This document shows positions 5,171-10,238 of a DNA stretch of 13,303 nt, piece by piece. Made by a program: the position numbers and the translations under genes. The stretch comes from Candidatus Moraniibacteriota bacterium (GTDB lineage Bacteria > Patescibacteriota > Minisyncoccia > Moranbacterales > UBA1568): contig JAUYFO010000043.1 in NCBI GenBank assembly GCA_030690925.1, forward strand, positions 1 to 13,303, in the 5' to 3' direction. The notes below the pieces were generated by a model, which worked only from the letters and a program-made list of their open reading frames with translations, was not told the origin of the DNA and did no database searches. How positions within the stretch are numbered: position 1 is the first letter of the stretch; the number at the start of each line of letters is the position of its first letter.

Positions 5171-5216
5171 AAATTGAACCCATGGTAACAAAGTCAGTAT
5201 ACCACGGGTTCAATTT
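5171..5216 (-). promoter_or_regulatory. 17-bp hairpin abutting the start codon of the helix-turn-helix gene
   Basis: AAATTGAACCCATGGTA (5171-5187) and TACCACGGGTTCAATTT (5200-5216) are inverted repeats around a 12-nt loop. In the minus-strand RNA the only non-Watson-Crick position is a G-U pair, so all 17 pairs form. The downstream arm ends one base before the ATG and is followed by UUU. It could be an attenuator, a translation block, or a binding site for the protein itself. Confidence 0.7.
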
Positions 5217-5268
5217 ATTTTCTATATGTGCCGAGGGGCAGGATTGAACTGCCGACACAAGGATTTTC

Positions 5269-5518
5269 CTTTGCATTTGTCCTGGGTTTCCCCAAGGATC
5301 GGACTATTTCATCTTCGTTCCTACGAAGGAGTGCGAAGTCGGGCGCTCACGCAGGGTTATTGTTGGGGCTCACCTGCTAGTCTCTACACCTTCCCCAGTA
5401 CTTCAAAACCCACTGGGGCTTGGCTCGAGATTGCCATATCCGCCAGCTGGCGGACGTAGGTTTCCTCGAGTTCACCCGATGCATACATCCTGTATTACTA
5501 CAGGAGTGACCGAAAATC
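5269..5518 (-). ncRNA. Self-splicing group I intron in tRNA-Phe, 250 nt, no ORF
   Basis: Minus-strand intron, positions counted from its 5' end. P1 pairs exon GACU with GGUC (8-11), giving the required U-G pair at the 5' splice site. P10 pairs the 3' exon GAAAA with UUUUC (3-7), just before that guide. The last base is G. P2 is CCTGTA/TACAGG (15-30), P3 TCGGG/CCCGA (40-44, 176-180), P4 CTCGAG/CTCGAG (49-54, 90-95), P6 CCCCAGT/ACTGGGG (101-126), P7 GACTA/TAGTC (137-141, 213-217) with a bulged A, P8 CTTCG/CGAAG (181-206) and P9 TGGG/CCCA capped by GAAA. A hairpin GCAGG/CCTGC (142-168) lies between P7 and P3, reminiscent of P7.1 of subgroup IA. The subgroup is not settled. It splices by two transesterifications using free guanosine. 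Confidence 0.93.
5439..5454. repeat. REP-like 16-bp palindrome inside the intron (P5 extension)
   Basis: TCCGCCAGCTGGCGGA is a perfect palindrome forming the distal part of intron P5. It resembles other short palindromes in this window (5701-5718, 5890-5905 and part of 239-259). Confidence 0.6.
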
Positions 5519-5633
5519 AGTCCTCTGCTCTACCACTGAGCTACCTCGGCATACTTGCTTGTCAAACTACTTGTGTATACCCTGTGGATAAACCACTATT
5601 TTCCTTTTTCTAAGCCTTTCATTTTATTCCTAG

Positions 5634-5652
5634 GTGCACGCTCAAGGACTCG
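5634..5652 (-). repeat. 19-nt exact copy of the tRNA-Val 3' end
   Basis: The 19 bases at 5634-5652 are identical to 5796-5814, the T-loop, T-stem and acceptor 3' strand of tRNA-Val, in the same orientation. Further upstream in the copy, CGAGGCGGGGTC also resembles CGAGGGGGTC of the tRNA, but the 5' strand of the T-stem is replaced by a palindromic insert. It is either a decayed tRNA-Val 3' copy or an attachment-site-like direct repeat. Confidence 0.7.
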
Positions 5653-5795
5653 GTCACGAATATTTTTCCTGCAGGAAAAATTTCTCGACCCCGCCTCGTG
5701 ATCCGTCTACTGACGGATACCACTGCGGCTTTCTCATCCTTGCGCAAGCCAAGCAGTTGGCTTGCTCTGCATACCCAGGCTCACTCTGTTCCCCT
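5653..5795. other. Structured spacer between the two tRNA-Val 3' repeats
   Basis: A 143-nt segment without a credible ORF. It contains a perfect 20-bp palindrome at 5662-5681 (centre CCTGCAGG), flanked by TCACGA (5654-5659) and TCGTGA (5696-5701). It also contains ATCCGTC-TACT-GACGGAT (5701-5718) and GCAAGCCAA-GCAG-TTGGCTTGC (5744-5765). It could be a small non-autonomous element, a decayed tRNA, or a structured precursor spacer. Confidence 0.45.
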
Positions 5796-5796
5796 G

Positions 5797-5870
5797 TGCA
5801 CGCTCAAGGACTCGAACCTTGGACCCCCTCGGTGTAAACGAGGTGCTCTAACCAACTGAGCTAAGCGTGC
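5797..5870 (-). tRNA. tRNA-Val (anticodon UAC)
   Basis: On the minus strand the acceptor stem is GCACGCT/AGCGTGC, the D-arm GCTCAGTTGGTTAGAGC, the anticodon stem CCTCG/CGAGG with loop TTTACAC (anticodon UAC), and the T-arm CAAGG-TTCGAGT-CCTTG. The discriminator is A, and CCA is not encoded. The anticodon stem reads into a G-rich variable loop. Confidence 0.95.
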
Positions 5871-5880
5871 CGATGATATC

Positions 5881-5914
5881 GCCAAGCCCTGCCTGCCGGT
5901 AGGCAAGAGTTGGC
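5881..5914. repeat. Nested palindrome between tRNA-Leu(GAG) and tRNA-Val
   Basis: An outer stem GCCAA/TTGGC (5881-5885, 5910-5914) encloses TGCCT-GCCGGT-AGGCA (5890-5905). The string AGTTGGCTTGCT occurs both here and at 5756-5767, linking this hairpin to the one on the other side of tRNA-Val. Confidence 0.5.
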
Positions 5915-5947
5915 TTGCTTTGGGTCCAAACTCATTTCATTCCTTTG

Positions 5948-6030
5948 TGCCCAAGAGAGGATTTGAACCTCCAATCCCTTGCGGGAACTAGCACCTCAAG
6001 CTAGCGCGTATACCGTTCCGCCACCTGGGC
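5948..6030 (-). tRNA. tRNA-Leu (anticodon GAG)
   Basis: A class II tRNA on the minus strand. The acceptor stem is GCCCAGG/CTTGGGC with one G-U pair, the anticodon stem CTAGC/GCTAG has loop TTGAGGT (anticodon GAG), the long variable arm is TCCCGCAAGGGA, and the T-arm is GGAGG-TTCAAAT-CCTCT. CCA is not encoded. It is the first tRNA of the array, about 75 nt after the rplS stop codon. Confidence 0.95.
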
Positions 6031-6098
6031 AAGTATGCTCTATTTTCGCTACCCATCCACTGTACCAATTCTTTGGTCGCCGTGCAATACATAGCGAA

Positions 6099-6117
6099 AG
6101 AGGCCTATAAGGCCTCT
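6099..6117 (-). terminator. Hairpin overlapping the rplS stop codon
   Basis: On the minus strand AGAGGCCT-TAT-AGGCCTCT is a perfect 8-bp stem followed only by TTTCGC. The rplS stop codon TAG is inside it. The weak T-run suggests partial termination, lowering transcription of rluD-like/rplS into the tRNA array, or mRNA 3'-end protection. Confidence 0.5.
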
Positions 6118-6548
6118 GTTGTTTCAGTTGTTGCCACTACTTCTGCTGGGGCAGTTTTTTTCTTCGCTTTTTCTACTACTCTGCCTTTTACGGCCACTTC
6201 CTTCAGTTTCTTGCTCAAGACTTTGGCAGACTTATCACGCACAAAGTAGAGCTTAGCACGCCGAGCGGTGGTGCGCTTGACGAATTCAATCTTCTGAATC
6301 TGAGCGGAAGAAAGAGGCAAAATCAACTCCACCCCGATACCATCCGAGACTTTACGGATAGTAATAGTGCGAGAAGCGCTTTGGCCACCTTTGATAGCAA
6401 TGATCGTACCCTGAAACATCTGAGTGCGTTCCTTGGAACCTTCGGTAATCTTGCGATAAATCTTGATCACATCACCAGCACGCAGTTCCGGCAGATCGGC
6501 CTGAGGCTTTCTCTGGGCAAGATTGAAGGCAATAAGCTTCTGATGCAT
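6105..6548 (-). CDS. rplS: Ribosomal protein bL19
   Basis: A 147-aa 50S subunit protein at the 30S-50S interface. The family pattern is clear: LPELRAGDVIKIYRKITEGSKERTQMFQG (about 19-47), then TIIAIKGGQSASRTITIRKV, GVELILPLSSAQIQKIEFVK and RRAKLYFVRDK (about 99-109). The core is standard length, with a Lys-rich then Ala/Glu/Thr-rich C-terminal tail (about 110-147) beyond the usual 115-120 residues. The start is placed at the ATG at 6548 (MHQKLIAFN), matching the typical bL19 N-terminus. An in-frame TTG 33 nt upstream overlaps the end of the preceding gene and is less likely. No Shine-Dalgarno is seen. It lies 29 nt after the pseudouridine synthase gene, with which it is probably co-transcribed, and upstream of the tRNA array. 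Confidence 0.96.
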   Translation of the reverse strand: MHQKLIAFNLAQRKPQADLPELRAGDVIKIYRKITEGSKERTQMFQGTIIAIKGGQSASRTITIRKVSDGIGVELILPLSSAQIQKIEFVKRTTARRAKLYFVRDKSAKVLSKKLKEVAVKGRVVEKAKKKTAPAEVVATTETTEAL

Positions 6549-6577
6549 AGTCGTTTCGTTAAAAACCAAGACAACCC

Positions 6578-7603
6578 TCAAAGAAGACTCTCTAAAGCCT
6601 CGTCATCATAGCTGGTATCCTTCGTTTCGTCAATATCCCGAAGCACCCGCTTAAAGTCCTGAGGGAGCGGGGCGTGGAACTGGTAAGGCTGGCCGAACAG
6701 AGAGAAGGAGAGCTTGGTAGCATGAAGCAGATGACGCTTCGGAAAAAGCAGTTTGCGCCGTTTGATATTCTTGAAAACATAGAGTTTATCTCCCACCACC
6801 GGATGCCCAATCGAAGACAAGTGTACCCGGATCTGATGGGTACGACCGGTTTTTGGCGTGAGGACAAGCAAATCATGATCCTGATAACGCATAAAGACAC
6901 GATAGCGGGTGAGTGCGGTGCGGACATTACCAGGCAAAACACCTTGGTATTGTTCCAAATCAACGGCTCGACGCTTCAGTGCTCCTGCTTGGCGTATGAG
7001 AGCAGTGTCTATCTCGCCCGTAAGCTCACTCATGTGGCCATAAACTAGAGCCACATAGGTTTTTTCGATCTCCCGCTCCTGAAAAGCTTTCTTCAAAGCC
7101 GCAAAACTCTTATTCGTTTTGGCAACCAGCAACACACCCGAGGTTTCCCGATCCAAACGATGGACAATTCCCGGCCGATTGGGATCGCCACCAATAGTCG
7201 CCAACAGGGGGTAATGGGCCAAAATCCACTGGGCTACCGTAGTGCCAGCGTGAGCCCCTCCTTGGTGCATCTGCACACCAGCTCCTTTATCCAAAACTAG
7301 TAGCTGGTCATCCTCGTAAAGGACGCTTATGATAATAGGCTCTGTTGAGGGTTGTAGGGGTGCTGCCTCAGCAAAGATCGTTGGCGTTACTGTCAAAAGA
7401 TCGTGCGTTGCCACCAGAGCCCGGGGTAAAACCGCAGCACCATTGAGTAGCACCAGACCATTCTTGACACACCGTGCCAGGAAAGCCCGCGATAGGAGCT
7501 TTTTTTCTGGCAATTTCTCTGCCAAGAGGGTAGCCAAAGCACGGTCAACACGCTGATCGTTCAGGTGTCGTGGTATCTCCAAAGTAAATGGTTCTGCTGT
7601 CAT
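6578..7603 (-). CDS. RluA/RluC/RluD-family 23S rRNA pseudouridine synthase
   Basis: A 341-aa protein that isomerises uridine to pseudouridine, probably in 23S rRNA. An N-terminal S4-type RNA-binding region spans about 13-75 (RVDRALATLLAE, FLARCVKNGLVLLNG). The catalytic domain spans about 90-310, with the signature HRLDRETSGVLLVAKT at 148-163 (catalytic D151), the family motif GRTHQIRVHLSSIGHPVVGD, and RHLLHATKLSF near the C-terminus. Length and order match RluC/RluD. Which uridine it modifies cannot be told. The ATG at 7603 is chosen; a GTG at 7633 would add ten mostly hydrophobic residues not typical of the family. The end is a UGA, showing that UGA is a stop here. It is divergent from the dehydrogenase gene and followed by rplS. 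Confidence 0.94.
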   Translation of the reverse strand: MTAEPFTLEIPRHLNDQRVDRALATLLAEKLPEKKLLSRAFLARCVKNGLVLLNGAAVLPRALVATHDLLTVTPTIFAEAAPLQPSTEPIIISVLYEDDQLLVLDKGAGVQMHQGGAHAGTTVAQWILAHYPLLATIGGDPNRPGIVHRLDRETSGVLLVAKTNKSFAALKKAFQEREIEKTYVALVYGHMSELTGEIDTALIRQAGALKRRAVDLEQYQGVLPGNVRTALTRYRVFMRYQDHDLLVLTPKTGRTHQIRVHLSSIGHPVVGDKLYVFKNIKRRKLLFPKRHLLHATKLSFSLFGQPYQFHAPLPQDFKRVLRDIDETKDTSYDDEALESLL

Positions 7604-7635
7604 AAGTAGTAAAAACACCGTGACTATTCTCACGA

Positions 7636-7664
7636 TTGATTTTCGGCTATACTGAAAGTATTAA
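7636..7664 (+). promoter_or_regulatory. Possible promoter of the D-2-hydroxyacid dehydrogenase gene
   Basis: TTGATT (7636-7641), 17-bp spacer, TATTAA (7659-7664): four of six matches in each box. The RNA would start near 7671, leaving a leader of only about 9 nt before the ATG, consistent with the absence of a Shine-Dalgarno. Confidence 0.4.
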
Positions 7665-7679
7665 CACTAACAGTTCCCT

Positions 7680-8678
7680 ATGCGTATCGTTTTTTTTGAA
7701 ACGACTGAGAAAGATGAAGCTTATCTCAAAGAAAAACTAACTGACCATGAAATCCTATTCGTTAAGGAACCCTTAAGCGAAGAAAATGCTAAAAAAGCGG
7801 CAGATTGTGAGATTATCTCGGTCTTTATCTATTCCGCTGTCACGGAGACTGTTTTGAAAAAAACACCCTCTGTTAAAGCCATCATGACACGTTCTACCGG
7901 ATTTGACCACATTGATCTGGCTGCTTGTCAGAAAATGGGGGTGGTGGTCGCCAATGTCCCACATTATGGGGAAAATACCGTGGCTGAGCATACTTTTGCT
8001 CTGATTCTGGCCCTTTCTCGTAATGTCCACAAATCCTATGCTCGTGGGCTGAAAGAAGACTTCTCTATCAATGGCCTCATGGGCTTTGATCTCAAGGACA
8101 AAACTCTCGGAGTCATCGGTACCGGCCATATCGGACTGCACGTTATTCGTATTGCCAAGGGCTTTGGCATGCACGTTATCGCCTTTGATACACAGAAAAA
8201 TAGCTTTCTCTCAGAAGTACTGCACTATCAGTACGCTCCCCTTGAAGAAGTTTTGGCTCGGGCTGATATCATTACTATTCATGTGCCCTATAACGAACAC
8301 ACACATCACCTGATCAATAGCGAAAGCATCAAAAAGATTAAGAAGGGGGCGCTCCTCATCAACACCGCTCGGGGTGGTATCGTAGAAAATGCGGCTCTCA
8401 TCGCCGCCCTCGATCAGGGGATTCTATCGGGAGCCGGCCTTGATGTCCTAGAAGGAGAAGAGTTGATCAAAGAGGAGAATCAGTGCCTCCATACCGACTG
8501 TGACACCGGTATAAAAACAAATGACCAGAACAAAGGTCTCCTCGCCCGGGACAACGTGGTTTTCACGCCACATATCGGATTTTATAGCGAGGAAGCGATT
8601 AGGCGCATTATCGATACCACGCTCGAAAATATCACTCGATTCGCTCAAGGCAAAAAAAATAATCCGATTCCTGAGTAG
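7680..8678 (+). CDS. D-isomer 2-hydroxyacid dehydrogenase, probable D-lactate dehydrogenase
   Basis: A 332-aa cytoplasmic NAD-dependent enzyme, most likely reducing pyruvate to D-lactate to recycle NADH in fermentation. The N-terminal catalytic part (1-98) contains STGFDHIDL, and GENTVAEHTFALILALSR (98-114) is the hinge typical of D-LDH. The Rossmann motif is GVIGTGHIG (144-152), with acidic D170 binding NAD ribose. Catalytic residues are visible: R231 in NTARGG, E260 in DVLEGE and H298 in TPHIGF. An insertion of about 25 residues after E260 (ELIKEENQCLHTDCDTGIKT and following) fits D-LDH (LdhA-like) better than glycerate or phosphoglycerate dehydrogenases. Substrate choice remains inferred. 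It is monocistronic, followed by terminator-like hairpins. Confidence 0.9.
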   Translation: MRIVFFETTEKDEAYLKEKLTDHEILFVKEPLSEENAKKAADCEIISVFIYSAVTETVLKKTPSVKAIMTRSTGFDHIDLAACQKMGVVVANVPHYGENTVAEHTFALILALSRNVHKSYARGLKEDFSINGLMGFDLKDKTLGVIGTGHIGLHVIRIAKGFGMHVIAFDTQKNSFLSEVLHYQYAPLEEVLARADIITIHVPYNEHTHHLINSESIKKIKKGALLINTARGGIVENAALIAALDQGILSGAGLDVLEGEELIKEENQCLHTDCDTGIKTNDQNKGLLARDNVVFTPHIGFYSEEAIRRIIDTTLENITRFAQGKKNNPIPE

Positions 8679-8714
8679 AAGACTCCGCATAATTTTTTCT
8701 CTCTATTACAACAC

Positions 8715-8744
8715 AAAAATTCCCTCCTGAAAAAGGGGTTTTTT
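8715..8744 (+). terminator. Probable intrinsic terminator of the dehydrogenase gene
   Basis: CCC (8722-8724) pairs with GGG (8735-8737), extended through a T-G pair and an outer A5/T5 stem, ending in TTTTTT. It lies about 40 nt after the stop codon. The GC core is short, so efficiency may be moderate. Confidence 0.6.
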
Positions 8745-8773
8745 ATTACACCACGAAACGTTCTATTGTGTCT

Positions 8774-8817
8774 AAAAATGTATTTTATCCACTACATGTT
8801 GTTGAAAATACGTTTTT
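8774..8817 (+). repeat. AT-rich 13-bp inverted repeat upstream of the ahpC promoter
   Basis: AAAAATGTATTTT (8774-8786) pairs with AAAATACGTTTTT (8805-8817), fully in RNA with one U-G pair. It may be a second terminator (it ends in TTTTT) or a regulatory site. The rest of the 8679-8932 spacer holds no gene; CCGC/GCGG at 8842-8856 just upstream of the -35 box is a weak operator candidate. Confidence 0.45.
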
Positions 8818-8860
8818 GTAACGATTTTGAGGTGATTTTCTCCGCCTAGAGAGCGGCTAT

Positions 8861-8889
8861 TTGACAGCCTCATTTCGACCCTCTATTAT
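8861..8889 (+). promoter_or_regulatory. Consensus sigma-70 promoter of ahpC-sodB
   Basis: TTGACA (8861-8866), 17-bp spacer, TATTAT (8884-8889). The RNA would start near 8896 with a leader of about 37 nt that opens with a small CGAC-TCTG-GTCG hairpin. No OxyR or PerR box is recognised. Confidence 0.85.
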
Positions 8890-8932
8890 AGGAAAGCGAC
8901 TCTGGTCGTTTTAATCATCTTTTTACAAAAAT

Positions 8933-9580
8933 ATGAGTCAAGATGCTTGTTGTGGAGGGGGCGGACACTGCCAAGACGAAGCAGAAATGATGCCAGAATT
9001 TTTTCCAGTCATCGGGAAGACTGTTCCCAACTTAGAATTCGATTATTATCAGAAGGAAGCCTTTCACCGCGGACATTTCTCGGACTTCCAGGGGAAATGG
9101 GTGGTCGTTTTTTTCTATCCTGCTGACTTCACGTTCATCTGTCCAACCGAGCTGGAGGAAATGCAGAACAACTACGAGAAATTTAAGGGACTCGGAGCGG
9201 AAGTACTCTCGGTCAGTTGTGATACCAAATTCACCCACAAGGCCTGGCATGATCATTCACCTGCTATCAAAAAACTCGAGTACCCTATGGTAGCCGATCC
9301 ATCAGGCGATATCGCCAAAGCTTTCGGTGTCTATATCGACAACGAGCAGGATGAGGACTATGGGCTCGCGCTCCGAGGTAGCTTCATCATCAATCCTGAT
9401 GGTGTGCTCCAGGCCTATGAAGTCCATGCCAACAATGTCGGACGCTCAGCCGATGAGCTGCTACGCAAACTCGAGGCGGCCATATTCGTGCGCACTCACG
9501 GCGGAGAAGTCTGCCCCGCCAATTGGAAGAAGGGCGGGAAGACGTTGAAGCCTGGTATCGATCTCGTCGGAAAAATCTAA
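8933..9580 (+). CDS. ahpC: AhpC-type 2-Cys peroxiredoxin
   Basis: A 215-aa thiol peroxidase that reduces hydrogen peroxide and organic hydroperoxides. The typical Prx core is present: FYPADFTFICPTE with peroxidatic C70 (T67 and P63 also in place), SCDTKFTHKAWH (95-106), catalytic R148 in LALRGSFIINPDG, and resolving C194 in GEVCPANW. The protein ends in LVGKI as E. coli AhpC does. The N-terminus carries an extra Cys/Gly-rich stretch, MSQDACCGGGGHC (C6, C7, C13), not part of the standard fold. No AhpF is in the window, so the reductant is probably a thioredoxin-like protein. No Shine-Dalgarno precedes the ATG. It is the first gene of a unit with sodB, 18 nt apart. Confidence 0.96.
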   Translation: MSQDACCGGGGHCQDEAEMMPEFFPVIGKTVPNLEFDYYQKEAFHRGHFSDFQGKWVVVFFYPADFTFICPTELEEMQNNYEKFKGLGAEVLSVSCDTKFTHKAWHDHSPAIKKLEYPMVADPSGDIAKAFGVYIDNEQDEDYGLALRGSFIINPDGVLQAYEVHANNVGRSADELLRKLEAAIFVRTHGGEVCPANWKKGGKTLKPGIDLVGKI

Positions 9581-9598
9581 ATCCAAAAAATAAATACT

Positions 9599-10180
9599 AT
9601 GGCCGATATATACACTGCCAAGGATTTCAAGCACCTCCTTGGTTTGCCTGGTTTCTCCGATACCATGCTCACCAATCACTTCACTCTTTACGAAGGCTAC
9701 GTGAAGAACACCAATCTGCTCATGGAAAAACTCGACACACTGGAAGCGAGCACACCTGAGTACTACGAGCTCAGGCGTCGCCTCGGATGGGAATTTGATG
9801 GCATGCGCATGCACGAGTTGTATTTCGCCAACATGACCAAAGAAAACCAGTCCTTCTCAGCGGATTCGGTGCTCGGGAAAAAGGTAGTCGCAACATGGGG
9901 AAGCTTTGATGCTTGGAAAGAAAGTTTCAGCAAACTTGGAACCATTCGTGGCATTGGATGGGTGGTCCTGCTAGAAGATAACGCTACCAAAGAACTCTTC
10001 CATGCTTGGATTGGCGATCACCATGAGGGACATATGGTCGATACCACCATGCTCCTTGCTATGGATTGTTGGGAACACGCTTATATCACTGACTATGGTA
10101 TCAAGCGTGCGGACTATATCGCGTCCTTCATACCAACGATTGATTGGACCGTAGTAGAAAAAAGGCTTGGAACTAAGTAG
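9599..10180 (+). CDS. sodB: Iron/manganese superoxide dismutase
   Basis: A 193-aa enzyme that converts superoxide to oxygen and hydrogen peroxide, which AhpC just upstream can remove. The four metal ligands are visible: H27 (NHFTLYEGYVKNTN), H72 (GMRMHELYF), D156 and H160 (MDCWEHAY). The C-terminal DYGIKRADYI motif (165-174) is typical. It belongs to the variant with an H-x3-Y-x2-YV N-terminal motif, one residue shorter than the E. coli HH form, and has WIGDHHEGH (137-145) where others place an active-site Gln or other second-shell residues. Fe versus Mn preference cannot be decided. No signal peptide is seen, so it is cytoplasmic. It is probably transcribed with ahpC; nrdA follows after 58 nt without a terminator. 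Confidence 0.95.
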   Translation: MADIYTAKDFKHLLGLPGFSDTMLTNHFTLYEGYVKNTNLLMEKLDTLEASTPEYYELRRRLGWEFDGMRMHELYFANMTKENQSFSADSVLGKKVVATWGSFDAWKESFSKLGTIRGIGWVVLLEDNATKELFHAWIGDHHEGHMVDTTMLLAMDCWEHAYITDYGIKRADYIASFIPTIDWTVVEKRLGTK

Positions 10181-10238
10181 ATTGGCACGTACAAGATGGG
10201 GGGAATGACCATACTAAAAAAATAAAAGGGGCACTGCT

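Larger units (their letters stand above)
5229..5550 (-). tRNA. tRNA-Phe (anticodon GAA), interrupted by a group I intron
   Basis: The exons are 5550-5519 and 5268-5229. Spliced, they give a typical bacterial tRNA-Phe: acceptor GCCGAGG/CCTCGGC, D-arm GCTCAGTGGTAGAGC, anticodon stem GAGGA/TCCTT with loop CTGAAAA (anticodon GAA), variable loop GTGTC, T-arm GGCAG-TTCAATC-CTGCC, discriminator A, no encoded CCA. The intron separates U33 from G34. The gene would be unable to give a functional tRNA without splicing, so the intron must be active unless another tRNA-Phe copy exists elsewhere in the genome. Confidence 0.95.

Noticed and set aside
5269..5518. Intron carrying its own endonuclease gene
   Set aside because: Only 250 nt long and fully used by the ribozyme helices; no credible ORF inside.
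5583..5591. Perfect DnaA-box sequence (TTATCCACA on the minus strand)
   Set aside because: A single box, with only a one-mismatch partner 3 kb away (8785-8793), no cluster and no dnaA/dnaN nearby, so an origin is not supported.
5653..5795. Second group I intron or complete extra tRNA
   Set aside because: No P7-like pairing or guide sequence was found, and the ATCCGTC/GACGGAT hairpin gives a loop of the wrong size for an anticodon arm.
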